Assembly: GCA_040143965.1 (NCBI GenBank)
Contig: JASJQH010000045.1
Location: forward strand, 1 to 38,998
Source of the DNA: Basidiobolus ranarum
Lineage: Eukaryota; Basidiobolomycota; Basidiobolomycetes; Basidiobolales
Length of the DNA stretch: 38,998 nucleotides
Direction of reading: 5' to 3'
Shown here: in pieces, positions 1 through 10,990 of the stretch
How the letters are laid out: every line of letters starts with the position of its first letter
Numbering within the stretch: position 1 is the first letter of the stretch
The notes under the pieces: model-generated
Seen by the model: only the letters and a program-made list of their open reading frames with translations
Database searches by the model: none
Told to the model about the DNA's origin: nothing
Made by a program: the position numbers and the translations under genes

Positions 1-1035
1 ATCTTCAACAATAGCCCACAAGCACTCAACAACGGGCAAAATATGTTCCCCAAGCCTTCTCCACAAAACGTCAGCTTGAATGCGTCCCCAAGTATTTTTC
101 CAAAATCCAACACTCAACCCATTCAAAGCAATCCACAACAAAGTATCTTTCCAAAATCTGGGGTTCAAGCCCAGAATCCCGGTCAAAGCTTATTCCCTCG
201 CCCCTCACCCAATATGTTGCAACCTACCAACAACAACAACAACTTCAACTCTACCTCACCTATGTTCCAAAACACCAATTCTATGTTGAACACCGGAAAT
301 CAGTTCAATAATAACAATCAACAATCGCAGTTCAGACCTTCTATGCCCTCGAATATGGCCCCGACCTCTGGTATGTATTCCTCGCCTGTAGGAGGGATGA
401 ATAGCTCAATGCAGGTTCAACAATCCTCGTTCACCATGACTCGGTCTTCTGGCTTTACTACTTCGAGCAATATCGGAAGTAATCCTGGAAATCCTCCAAC
501 AGGCTTTGGTAATCAACTTGCTATTATGGGATCCCAAGATCTTCAACGTTCTGCTTCAAGCAATGTGTATGGAGGTAATTGACATGATTTTGATGAAGGG
601 AGGATGGGTAACTACACATCGTATTGTCGCTAAATTTCAATATCTATCATCAACTAGGTTCTAATGATAAGTATGCCGCGTTTCAACAAGTGAATCCAAA
701 TGCACCTAGTGTGTTCAACAACACTTCTCAAAGTAAGTATCATTCAAAGCATCCCTTATGATTTCGTACACCTAACCTCTTTGCCTATATTAGACACAAG
801 CCAACATCAATTCCAGCAACAAATGTTTACGCAGGGTAATTTCCAACAACAAAACGTATTCATGTCACAACAGCAAGGACAGATGTCATCCTTTGGGAAT
901 AATAATATGCAAGGTAATATGAATAACAATATGAACAATGGAGGAATGAACGGGAATCCAAATGTAGGAAACAACTTTTTCCCCAATCCAAACCAGCAGA
1001 ATTCCAACAATATGAATAGAAATAACTTTTATTAG
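1..1035 (+). CDS. C-terminal part of a Q/N-rich low-complexity protein (5' partial; possibly an ArfGAP/AGFG-type or endocytic adaptor tail)
   Basis: The reading frame is already open at base 1, so the start and any folded domain lie to the left. Exons 1-574, 658-732 and 794-1035 join in phase through 83-bp and 61-bp GT-AG introns and give 296 visible residues. The protein is almost entirely Gln, Asn, Ser and Pro, with a repeated short motif (NMFPKPSP, SIFPKS, SIFPKS, SLFPRPSP) in the first 75 residues. A short segment reading NDKYAAFQQ follows the first intron; ArfGAPs with FG repeats carry similar KYAA segments, which is the only hint of family. The tail is a run of N, M, G and Q ending in NRNNFY. 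It could equally be the disordered end of an endocytic or RNA-binding protein. The coding call is good; the family is a guess. Confidence 0.6.
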
Positions 1036-1666
1036 AATAACCCTCAAGAAGATATTCTATGAAAAGGATTTTAATGAGATTCTCCAACCCAAATTGTATA
1101 ATTGAAGTGAACATTTTCTTTCAAACAACCAGCACAAAAAAATCCTCCCCCTCCCCCCTCACCACCACCGCTCATCTCTTTCTTGTCGAGTTTTATTATT
1201 TCTTCAATATATTACGAAAATTTACGTCTCTATTGAGTTTCTATCTTTCTATTGTTTAAGTCGTTGGATGGGTTTGGTTAGAATTAGCTTTATCAAGTTT
1301 AGTCATTCAGTCAAATCTAAGAATACACTCAGAAATTGGATATATAAGCTAGAATTTCTGAGATAATATCGATAAGGAATAGAAATAAAAATAAATCAAT
1401 CGACGATTCACTCTAAAGTTGCGATTGTACACGTTTCTAGTAACATACAAAAAGTCAAGAAAGACACCAGAACAGGTCAAGGAAAAGGTAAAGAAGAGGG
1501 GAAGAGAAATCTCAACGAAATCAAGAATGTTTACCCCATGTAGGTTATATCAAAAGAGAACTCATCCAAGAGAAACCCCCTTAAGATCTCCATACGAAGG
1601 TAGGGAATATTGTTACAGAAAAATTGAACATGTTTGTTAAAGTACTTCACTTAATGATGATCCTCT
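1036..1666. other. Intergenic, convergent gene ends
   Basis: This is the 3' flank shared by the Q/N-rich gene (+) and the SURF4 gene (-). It holds a C-rich tract near 1144-1169 that is G-rich on the other strand. The short open frames here have no recognisable protein character. No other gene seen. Confidence 0.5.
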
Positions 1667-2553
1667 CTAGAAATTCTTTTTCTTCTCATCAACTGATATT
1701 CCTCCAGGGCCTATACTGCTCAAAAGCATAAATCCACCCATGATACTAAGAGTTTGGAAGAAATCATACTTTACAAAATCACGACTTGGATGTGCGTGAT
1801 GAATCGACCACCAGTTGTTAATGATTACATTGAAAATGGATAAGAACAGTACCAAGAACATGGCGGACCACTTGGCTTTGAATCCTATCACTACCATGGT
1901 ACAGGCGATGAATCCTATGGCTGAGAAGGCTAAACGAGCAGCGTTCATTTCTCCTGCGAACACAAGGGAGAGGAACAAGAAGATCAGTAAAATACGACCG
2001 GCCAATTGAAAATAGGTGGATTTATCCATGGTAGAGACTGAAGGAAGTCCCGCAAATACATTCTTCTTCTTTGCCAACGCATCAGCTAACAGCATCAAGA
2101 GGCCACCAACAACTGATAAATTGTGCAAGAAGAAACGCAAGTCAAAGATCAATCCATATCCAATTGTCTGAGAAATTACAACAACGAAAAGTCCGATGAT
2201 GGCGTGCTCGGTGAATTTCTTGGCAATAGCTAGAATTGACCCGGTCATCATCACCTAAAATAGCAAGCGAAGAAAGAAAGGGTTAGACTAAGACTACAAC
2301 ATTAACCATATGCGACTCACAGTACCAATACGTTCAGGGCCAGGAAGAGTTGACTAAACCCTGAATAAAATCCTTGGTATTTTTCCAAATAGCGAACTTG
2401 ATCTGACCATTGCACCACTATACGAAAAGAATCTTCAAAGAAGGTGACCACAAGTAAGAAACGAGCAATCGCCGGGATGTAGGGTTTAATCGGATAGCTG
2501 ACTTTGGCAAGCGTATCTTCCATACGTGAGGAGAAGGATCTAACAAACTCCAT
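1667..2553 (-). CDS. SURF4: SURF4/Erv29 family ER cargo receptor
   Basis: Multi-spanning membrane protein that collects soluble cargo in the endoplasmic reticulum for COPII vesicles. Two exons on the minus strand, 2326-2553 and 1667-2254, join across a 71-bp intron to give 271 residues, close to the usual length of about 270. The start is the ATG at 2553; a TTG 12 bases upstream is in frame but not needed. Family landmarks include RFLLVVTFFEDSFRIVVQW near the N-terminus, LNVLVMMTGSIL across the splice junction, DLRFFLHNLSVVGGLLMLLA, VKYDFFQTLSIMGGF and the C-terminal GPGGISVDEKKKNF. The protein ends in a dilysine (KKxx) signal, which recruits COPI and returns the receptor to the ER. The donor GTACTG was chosen over nearby GTs because only it keeps the family spacing. 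Confidence 0.95.
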
Positions 2554-2565
2554 TATAATTATCAA

Positions 2566-3242
2566 GTGGATTGCGAAAGATGTTTGGGGAATGGATTGTA
2601 AGTACTCATTCCCATAGCAGGCTTTCTTTTATACCAAGCTAGATGTAGAGTTTCAAGGTGGGATAAACGTGTGCAGGATCAGGAGAAGCGTCCGAATGTT
2701 TGGGAAGAAATCCTCGATGCCTCAATAATTCCCTCAACTAAATCTGTGGAGTGGGATTTTCCAGATCCCCCTCTGAAGAGCATATACCGTATTGTTACCA
2801 TATTGTTACTAAATCAACTCTGAATCATGCCAATTTCATGCAACATTCCAGCTCAATCAACAACACGATCAACACGTGTCTTCAATGTGGCATGCTGGTG
2901 TTGTTTCAAAAGGTGTGCACCAAATTATGATCTATTGATTGCATCCCCAGTATGTTTGCACCTATCTAGTATAAACACATCGCTGCTTGTCACTCAGCCA
3001 ACACATATTCATGTCATCTAGAAGTAATTAACCTTGTATTACAATTGGTACAGTATAGAAGCAACAAGAGTGGAAATATACGCTTAGGGTAGCTAGCTAT
3101 CATGATAGACATCCAATTATATGAATACAAAACATATGTTGTACAAGCAGGAAAGGGTGGTGGTTGGAGAATTAAAGGACAAGAGAAACGCTGTCAACAT
3201 ATATCTATCCAGTAGATATACTTACAATGAAGAATGTGAATT
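2566..3242. other. Intergenic: SURF4 upstream region and DNAJC7 3' flank
   Basis: Two minus-strand genes flank this stretch. It must hold the promoter of SURF4 and the 3' UTR of the DNAJC7-like gene. No TATA box or further reading frame stands out. Confidence 0.45.
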
Positions 3243-5181
3243 TTAAAAATGACTAAAGCCAGAAGAATGGCGGCTGTTGAAGTGCTGATGTCTGCCTCCC
3301 CCAAATCCACGACCTCCAAACCCTTGACCTCCGAATCCTTGGCCTCCAAAGCCATGCCCCCCGCCGAAACCCCCTTGGCCGCCCGCGAACATTTGGAAAA
3401 ATACATCATCATCACCAAAGCCACCTCCCATTCCCATATTACCCTCAAGATCAGCTCCAGAGTCGAACCGTTGACGTTTCCCAGGATCAGAAAGGATAGT
3501 ATATGCTTCTCCGACCTCTTTAAATTTGGCCTCGGCTTGTTCATCTCCAGCATTCTTATCTGGGTGATATTGAAGAGCAAGCTTCCGATAGGCTTTCTTG
3601 ATTTCACTATCACTTGCATCTTTACTAACGCTCAAGATCTTATAGTAGTCCTTACGTTTAGACTTCTTCAACTCAAGCTCAGCATGGTGAAGTTCTTGAC
3701 GAATTTCACGATTACCCTGATCCATATCTGAAGCACTGCGGAGATCCTTTACCGCTTCTTCAAACATTTCAAGTTTGAGGTAACTACCAGCTCTACGTCT
3801 GTAAGCTTTGACAAAGCTGGGATCAAGGTCAAGAGCACTATTACAATCATCTACGACTTGCTCGTGTTTGTCCATCTAACCATACAAACAAAATAAGTTA
3901 CACAGCTCGGTATACTACAGTATTAGAATGGCATACCTTTGCTGAGGCGGTTGCTCTATTATTATAAATCCTAGAATTGGTAAGATTGTTTTCTGGGTCG
4001 ACTTCAAGAGCAGCTGTGTAGAGATCATAAGCTTCTTGATAATTTCCAGCCCGGAAAGCGTCATTACCAGCATTCTTTTGATTATCAATAGCCTTAATAG
4101 TCTAAGAAAGAAGAAAAATCAATAAAAAGCAACAACCATACTCTTAGTTCCTATGGGTTACCTTCAATAAAGTTCTTGCTTTAAAGTAATCTGGGTCGCA
4201 TCTCAAAGCTTCCGTGCAATGAGCAAGAGCTTTAGCATGCTCACTTTGTCTGTATAAGATTGTTGCTCTTAGATACAATGCATCTGGATTGGTAGGATCT
4301 GCACGCATTACTTCACTATTCCATTTGAAAATAAGGCTTTTAACATTTTGTTCAACGATTGACAAGAACTAACCTAGTACAAACCTTGCGATTCTTACAG
4401 CATCATCGAAGTTCTTCATACCACATAAAATATCGCCACGAAGTAACTTCCACTTAATTGGGGCAGTGATTCCATCTGAACTTGTTTCTACTGTGGCGAT
4501 TAATTTGGAAATACAAGCGAGGGCGTGTGAATAATCCTTCTTTTCAAGGTAGTTGTTCGTTTGATCCAGTAATATTTGGTAATTATTGAAATTATTTAAT
4601 TCTTTACGGGCCTGACCGTTTAATGGATCTTTCTCTAGAATCAAGCTGAATTGACGACTAGATTCTGATAAGCTTCCTAGAGCTAAATAACATCTAGCTA
4701 GTCGGAAATATCCCTTTTATGAATTAGTTAGAAATATAGTTCCATAATGTGAACTAGTATTCTCCAATTGGATATCTTACCTTCATGAAATTAGCATCAA
4801 GACTTATAGCTTTACGACAATCCTCTACAGCGTCCTTATATTTTCTTAGCATCATAGAAGCAGCAGCTCTGTTGCCATAATATGTAGCTAATGGCTCTAC
4901 GTCTAAGCAAATGTAAAGGTTGAGTATTTCTCAGGAACGTGACTGAAAGTTATAGCAACATAAAAAAGAATTCAACCAACCAATTGCTTGAGTATACAGC
5001 TTGATTGCCTCTTCATAATGACCAATCTTATACTCTTGATTAGCTTGGTTTTTGATTTCTTCAGCAGAACTAATATTTCACAAATGGTTGGTAATTGTAG
5101 AGCGATAAACCATCCAAGTTACACATTGGTCAACGATGGCACTGTTAAATTGTAGAAAACTTACATGTTTTCGTTGGTCAT
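3243..5181 (-). CDS. DNAJC7: DNAJC7-like TPR co-chaperone with C-terminal J domain
   Basis: Cytosolic co-chaperone that can bind Hsp70 and Hsp90 through TPR repeats and stimulate Hsp70 ATPase with its J domain. Seven exons (5165-5181, 4981-5069, 4781-4902, 4385-4713, 4162-4315, 3937-4101, 3243-3875) join in phase to 502 residues; the human protein is about 494. TPR units fill roughly residues 5-360, for example [27 protein letters not shown] and [13 protein letters not shown]. The J domain spans about residues 367-430 with an intact HPD triad at 396-398 (QYHPDKN). A Gly/Phe-rich tail with repeated GFGGQ follows and ends SGFSHF. The first exon is only 17 bases. The donor after residue 227 (GTTTGT) was chosen because it restores family spacing across [20 protein letters not shown]. 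Confidence 0.94.
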
Positions 5182-6813
5182 TGTACTATGTTAAGAAGAA
5201 ACGCAGGTAAGTAATTAACAAAGAACAGAGTGGAACAAGCAACAACTGTGACTAAAATAAAGTGAAAATGAGCCATAGCCAACACTATTACCAAATTAAA
5301 AAAAAGACTGGGAAAATGGATGATTTCCTACCAAAAAAGACCCGCAAATTTCAATATCGGTAAATAAGATTTGATATCAAAACTGAAAAAAGAATGGTCT
5401 ATATCTGTAACTAATAGTTGATTAGTTATCTCTCAAAAGTCTATGAATTCTATCCACTTCTATGAGGTTCTACAATTCGATGTTCAAAACAAAGAACTCT
5501 AAAGGATAATCGATGTCGATACTAGGTATTGCAATCTAGATTCAATCTTCAGAGTCAGTGTATATTATGTATAAGTTAGTAATCCATACTCAGACTCATT
5601 CTCCTACCCATATACAAACGAGGTATAAAATAAATATATTGAACATGCATTTACAGCGCTTTAGATCAAGTTAATCTTATATCTCTTGGAGATACAGCCA
5701 ACAACTACATCTATTGGAAATACTTCTAACAGCTATGCCTATTGGAGACACAACTTACAACTATATCTATTGGAAATACAACCGTGTGAAGCAGGTACTT
5801 AATAAACAGAAACGGACTAGTTTGTGACAAGAATGTTCTTTTGTCATGCGTGATTAACTTGTGTGTAATCCGCGATCTTGTTTGCGTGAGTTGGTGAAAG
5901 TTAAAGAGCAATAAGCATGGAGCATTGTCTCCAAGTCCAATGGCATGCTCAATCAGGTAGCCCTGTAAAGCTCAGTCGAGAGATGCTGCATCTGATCCAA
6001 ACTCTTTGTTTCTCTCATCTCGTAATTCTGGTAAAATCCTGAGGGAGCATTCCCCCATTATCTGTATTTGCTTAGGCTTTCCATAAGTACCACCTTTGCT
6101 AAATCTTTGCGTACGTACCACCTCACGCGTAGCCAATATTAAGGATTAATTGTATTTCATAATGCTGCAATGGCATCAATGATGTATATATAGATTCATA
6201 TTCCCTGGACCAAAACAATTGATTGTAATACATTTGTACCACATTTGACTAATGAGGTGCTACCGCATTCCACCGCACTTCATGGTGGTGTTTGTTGATA
6301 TCTCCAGATACCTTTTTATATTGCATTTCTTCACATACTCTTCAAATGGAGATGGGCAGCTTGTTATCAGGACTTCCCCTCATTTATGTCGAAGGGGCGC
6401 TCCGAGGCCAGCGTTCCAATTCAACCTGGCATATAGCATGACTGCAAATGGGATAACCAGGTTTCAAAAGTTGCCAAGAACTCATGCATAGCTAATGAAA
6501 ACAATCTAAGGGGTATCAACGGTATCTCCAACATCTGTCAATGGTACAGACACAGAACAGATACAAATGGTTACATCCATACGTTGTGTGATTTCAAATT
6601 AAATATATCCCATTTCAGGAGAGTTTCTATAAAAATCTTAGACCAGTAGCACACAGGATGGGTAGCTAATTTCATTGTGCTGACCAGGTTCAATTAGTAC
6701 GGTGGTACAGATTAGATTCTGAATGAGTGAATAAAAACCCCCCGACGAGTCCACAATTGAATGCAAACGTCTTAACTTATTTCTTTAGAATCTCTTGATT
6801 CTCTGGCTGTGCC
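5182..6813. other. Gene-poor intergenic stretch (1.6 kb)
   Basis: This is the longest stretch without a gene, between the divergent DNAJC7 (-) and O-fucosyltransferase-like (+) genes. It contains the 28-bp tandem repeat listed separately. A 79-codon frame at 6252-6491 has no recognisable domain, signal or spliceable continuation, so I did not call it. No convincing transposon ends or coding remnants were seen. Confidence 0.5.
5683..5780. repeat. Degenerate 28-bp tandem repeat, about 3.5 copies
   Basis: Four successive units begin at 5683, 5711, 5739 and 5767, exactly 28 bases apart. Each opens with CTATTGGARAYAC or a close variant (the first reads CTCTTGGAGATAC) and continues with an AC-rich stretch resembling CAACTAYAT. 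The period is not a multiple of three, so it is not a protein repeat. The function is unknown; it looks like a decayed minisatellite. Confidence 0.7.
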
Positions 6814-8383
6814 ATGAGATATTCCGAAAAAAATGCGGAAGGGATCCTTCCTATAGTTACTAAGCTAAAGAACAAACCTTTTACACCTCGTGTCTCAACA
6901 TATCCTTTTCCTTCCTATTCGTCACCGAACTCTGCAATTACTCTGTCTCCTTCTACACCTTTCCCTGGTACTCCTAGAATCTCACGTCGTTGTACTCGAC
7001 TATTTATATTAATTTCCATATTTCTGACCATTCTCACTCTGGGTGCATTAACCAGAGGCAATTTATCCACCGAAGTTCACACTGCCATGCCTAGTCCACA
7101 GACGTATTCAAACGCACCAGTGGAGGAAGAGCCAAAAGTGCATCCGCCTTTCGAGTGCGGTGAGGACCTTGGAATTCCTTGTAAATTTATTTTCCCGACG
7201 TTTATTGCTGAGCAAGAATCCAAAGGAATCCAACATTTTTGGCAATTGGCTTTACTCGCCAAACAGCTCAATCGTACCATAGTTCTTCCAAATACCTACA
7301 TGTCACGGATGTCAACCTGTTACCAATTCCCTTTTTCGCATTACTTCTCCGACGAAACGTTGAAAGCTGCTGGTATTCCTTTCGTATACATGAATGACTT
7401 TTATGATTGGGTGGGAAGACAAGGAGATGTTTCTGCGCAATCAGTATTGTTTGATCGAAAGTCTTCGGTTCATGCAACTTGGTCTAAGAGGAAGTTTTCC
7501 AAGATCCATTGTCTTGGAAATTGGTCATTCAATTATGATAAACACGACCGCTTAAATATCTATCCTGACAAAGGCTACTGGAGAACCCCTGAAGCCAGAG
7601 CCAGGACTAATGACTATATTATCGACACCATGACAAAGAGCTCTAATGGTTTTGGTCAAATTGATGATGCACCAACGGTATTTCTGATCGAATACAGGTT
7701 AGTGTATACCTTTATTAAGGTTGAGAGCACCTCGCCTCCGTTACTCTATCACCCAAGCATAAAGGAGAAAGTAGACCAAGTCGCCTCTTCGCTTTCACCG
7801 TTCATTGCGGTTCATTGGCGTAAGTAATTTTGAAGATATAATTTAGTCCAAGTAGATGTCATTCTAATTTGCATTCAATATCGTAGGTATGGAGACTGTC
7901 ACACCTTACCAGAATCTTCCACAGTGTGCCGAGAACTTAGTAAAGGCCTTGAAGAGAATTTCTGAAGAGGAAAACATCAAAAACATCTACTTGGCTACAG
8001 ATTATCCACTCGAAGATGAGTATCCTCATTCAAGCAGCTGGGATTTAGATGAGCTAACAATGTATCACCATTCAGCCATTAGGCGGCTGAAATCCAACAT
8101 CAAACTCCATTCTTGGATTACACTGGAGCAGGAGCGACATTCAATTAATCCTTTGTCGGCGGATGTTGAGTCAGATTTTGATCCAGGCCTTCTGGGAATA
8201 TTTGACAAAATGATGTGTACACAAGCTGACTATTTCCTTGCTGGACCACCGGAATGCTCCAGAGCTAGCTCGTTTACTGCCCAAATAGCCATCACTAGAG
8301 AGTCGCGGCGAAAGAATCGCTTTAACAACACTGACTCATATGTACCAGATTACCGTAATATTATGAATCGTTGGGAATTCTGA
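6814..8383 (+). CDS. O-fucosyltransferase-like type II membrane glycosyltransferase
   Basis: Predicted single-pass Golgi or ER enzyme related to the GDP-fucose O-fucosyltransferases. Two exons, 6814-7819 and 7887-8383, join across a 67-bp intron to 500 residues. A Pro/Ser-rich cytosolic N-terminus of about 60 residues is followed by one membrane segment at about 63-79 (LFILISIFLTILTLGAL), then a lumenal catalytic part. Family-like features are HFWQLALLAKQLNRTIVLPN near residue 140-160, PFSHYFSDETLK, and the split motif FIAVHWRMET at about residues 330-339. The H-x-R there (H334, R336) matches the donor-site signature of this superfamily. The C-terminal part has YFLAGPPECSRASSF, resembling the sugar-nucleotide-binding SSF/S region. 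The acceptor substrate cannot be told. The frame reads through 7695-7760, where a missed intron is possible but not required. Confidence 0.7.
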
Positions 8384-8513
8384 GGCTTTCTTCTAATTAA
8401 CATAAAAGCATCAAACCATTTGGGATGTCATCATTCAACCTTCATTTCTATCTCACATTATATACCCAATGTTGAATATAATCTTCTTTTTGTATATTAG
8501 CCGCTCGTCATAT

Positions 8514-8519
8514 AATAAA
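8514..8519 (+). terminator. Candidate poly(A) signal AATAAA
   Basis: A canonical hexamer about 130 bases after the stop codon of the O-fucosyltransferase-like gene, with a T-rich stretch just upstream. Confidence 0.35.
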
Positions 8520-8641
8520 TCATTTACCAATATTTAAGCACATTCCCCCTCATTCACTCGGATACTTTTTGTACGGTATATATATATTTCAAGAAGGGTT
8601 ATTTGATGGATAAGAGTGTAGCTAAACAGGAGGGAATGGAA

Positions 8642-9351
8642 TCAATAGCCATATTGCTCTTTAGAGAAATTAGGATCTTGAACGAAAGGTGCAAGAATCT
8701 TACTACCCGTTTGTAGTAAAGGATGTCCGGCAACACTAGTAGGGTTGAATTTTCAATGAGTTAATATCAACGGCTCTATTTAGTTTCAAAAAATGCTTGT
8801 TTTCTTTTCTTACATTTGTAGAAATCTTTCTAAACTTTCACGACGATGTTCCACTACTTCGTCAGAGAATCGATGAGTGAAAACTTTTCCTGGAAGATGA
8901 GGAATATTTACTCGAGGACATTCACGTTCTAAAGCATCTCGAAACCACTCAAAATCTCTGTAACGTCTACGAACGGTGGAAGTCTCCAACTTAAAAGAGG
9001 GGAGATTGGTCTATCAAGTGACGAATAACAAAAGATCATACACCAGTTTAGAAGTAAAAAAATGCAGCATATAATAAACTGAACTCGATATATAAATCGA
9101 TTCCTTTATATAAATATATCACTTACTCGACACACAACTTCATAATCAGTGTACATCTTTCTTCCGAGCCCTTATTGTATGTTGAATGTTAGCCATGATA
9201 CAGTTAAAAAAGAACATTACTACTTACCATGAGCTTGAGGATTCCTGACTTCAATTTCCAAGAAATTTTCGGGAACTCCATAAATATCGTCTAAAGGCTG
9301 TTCTTTAAAATCAGGTCTGATATCATCTCCGAACGAACGATGAAGAGCCAT
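8642..9351 (-). CDS. SNX3: Sorting nexin-3 / Grd19 (PX-domain protein)
   Basis: Small cytosolic PX-domain protein that binds phosphatidylinositol 3-phosphate on endosomes and works with retromer to recycle cargo to the Golgi. Four exons (9228-9351, 9127-9170, 8814-9010, 8642-8735) join in phase to 152 residues; the family is about 160. The PX core is intact: [19 protein letters not shown], the lipid-binding [16 protein letters not shown], the proline loop [11 protein letters not shown] and [18 protein letters not shown]. The C-terminus, [20 protein letters not shown], is typical of SNX3/Grd19. It converges with the gene on its 3' side, leaving 258 bases between stop codons. Confidence 0.95.
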
Positions 9352-9968
9352 TTTCTAACTAATAAAATAGGATACAGGTTAAGAAGTGGATTTGACAAAC
9401 TACTTTAAAAACTACGTTTTCTACTAACTGCGAATTCAAAAGAGTTTTTCCGAGAAAGTAAAGTATTAAACGCCACTGTAAGCTCGACAAATTAAATGAA
9501 CCTTAGATTATTTCTACGGAAGTTCGGCTACTGAGAAATTGACTTGCTTTTGATTAATTCCACCAATTAATTATGCCACCTCGGTAGCTGATCATGTAAT
9601 TCTACCTCGATTGGATTTATGGAAGGTTGGGTGGTTTGTTTGAAACGTAGGCTAATTTCTTTAACTAAGAAACACGGGAATTTCTGAACAAGTAAATTCC
9701 GAGTTGTGCAGAGAGTGTAAAATATAAGATATAGTGTAGTGTAGTATTCCACAAGTATGTTGAACTCGTTTCATCGAATACTGATACACTGTTTCTTCGA
9801 TACATAAAAATCTATAAAAATGAGAGTTACGTACCCAACTTTGGAAAAGTAAATCTCAACATTCCAACAATCTCCACGACGAAATATCTAGAAAATTGAG
9901 AAAGAGGTGCAGGCGCCTGTCACGGCATAAACAAGATAGAATAAAATCCGGGTTCTTTTTCTGCCTGA
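9352..9968. other. Divergent intergenic region between SNX3 and the half-LIM gene
   Basis: Shared upstream region of two divergent genes. A perfect 10-base palindrome CAGGCGCCTG lies at 9910-9919, about 50 bases before the start of the half-LIM gene, and could be a regulatory site. No other gene seen. Confidence 0.4.
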
Positions 9969-10583
9969 ATGAGGGCCAAGTCTTATCCTCATTATGCCGA
10001 GGCGAAATCTAAAAGTAGTCTATTTGTTCAGCCTCGTAGTAACCAACAACGCACTCAAGAGCTCTGTAAAAACTTCGACGATAGTATTACAACTTCGGGC
10101 AAAGCCACTTCTTTGAAACAAACTGAATATCGAGTAGATATTAAATCACTTATTGCCAAGGTACAGCTTACTTCGTTTGTGTCCGATGTGAATACTTTTG
10201 CTAAACACAACTTTTAGTTTGATTCAGAAAAAAATAGTCAACCCTCTCGATCGAATAGTACACCAGAGAGAGTGCTAAGTTCAACTACTTCTCTCTACTC
10301 CACAAGTGATGTAACTCCGTCCCAAAAATGGCAAAGGTCTACACCAACTTATCAACTTTCAAAGCTGAGCTATGGAAAAACCAATACGGCTAGCAAGCAT
10401 TCAACAGTTTTATCTCTCTCGCCAAACCTAGTATCTCCATCCAAGTCTCCAACTCGCTTATCCGTATCTTCCGAAGAACAAAGATGTACCATTTGTAAAG
10501 AACAGGTAGATATAAACAAATTTGCCGTAATATCAGGGGAGTATTATTGTCGACTTCACTTTAAAATTACTTACCGACTATGA
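9969..10583 (+). CDS. Small Ser/Thr-rich protein ending in a LIM-like half domain
   Basis: Two exons, 9969-10160 and 10218-10583, join in phase 0 across a 57-bp intron to give 185 residues. The first 150 are basic, Ser/Thr/Pro-rich and probably disordered (for example SPNLVSPSKSPTRLSVSSEE). The last 35 contain a zinc-binding pattern C-x2-C-x17-C-x2-H: CTICKEQVDINKF, then GEYYCRLHF. That spacing and the YC..HF ending match the second zinc module of a LIM domain. The first module, which should lie just upstream, is absent, and no Cys or His there could supply it. No splice donor lies between the zinc module and the stop that would extend the protein. The half-LIM reading is from the sequence; a role as an adaptor is inference. 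Confidence 0.7.
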
Positions 10584-10990
10584 CGTTCATTTCAATTCCC
10601 TTATTCTTTGTCTTAATTAAATTTGATATCTTTGAAAAGATGCTGGACCGTTCATTTCAGTATACTTGTCTACCTTAGAAGAAAGATGATTGTCAAACCA
10701 AATGTTTACCAATTTTATGATAGAGCCCTCCTACAGTTGGAGAAACAAATGACCTCTAGCTCATTAATGAATCCACATTAACGTATATCAAGTATCGGTC
10801 GTACGCTCGTAGAATACAATCAAGTTCTATAGTAAAGTATTTGTGTGTGTGTATGTGTGTGTGGGATGGGGTTATGATATAGTGCTAAGGTGATGGACGA
10901 ATAAAACTAAAGTGTCAGAACAGAAAAAACCGAATGGACTAGTCACTTCATCGATATAAATATATGATCTCTACTTCATGTTCTTAGTGT
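10584..10990. other. Intergenic, convergent gene ends
   Basis: 3' flanks of the half-LIM gene (+) and the intronless carrier (-). It contains a GT dinucleotide run at 10842-10863 and a TATAAATATAT element near 10955-10965, just past the carrier stop codon. No gene seen. Confidence 0.45.
10842..10863. repeat. Short (TG)n microsatellite
   Basis: About 22 bases of alternating T and G broken once by an A, in the non-coding gap between two convergent genes. Confidence 0.8.

Noticed and set aside
1419-1640. 73-codon plus-strand frame after the Q/N-rich gene
   Set aside because: Highly basic, low-information translation of AT-rich 3' flank; no acceptor or family support.
2827-3021. 64-codon plus-strand frame between SURF4 and the DNAJC7-like gene
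   Set aside because: Cys-rich but without ordered spacing; short and unsupported.
5640-5960. Suspected mobile-element remnant around the 28-bp repeat
   Set aside because: No paired terminal repeats, target duplication or coding remnant could be made out by eye.
6252-6491. 79-codon plus-strand frame in the gene-poor gap
   Set aside because: No domain, no signal, no continuation by splicing; composition looks random.
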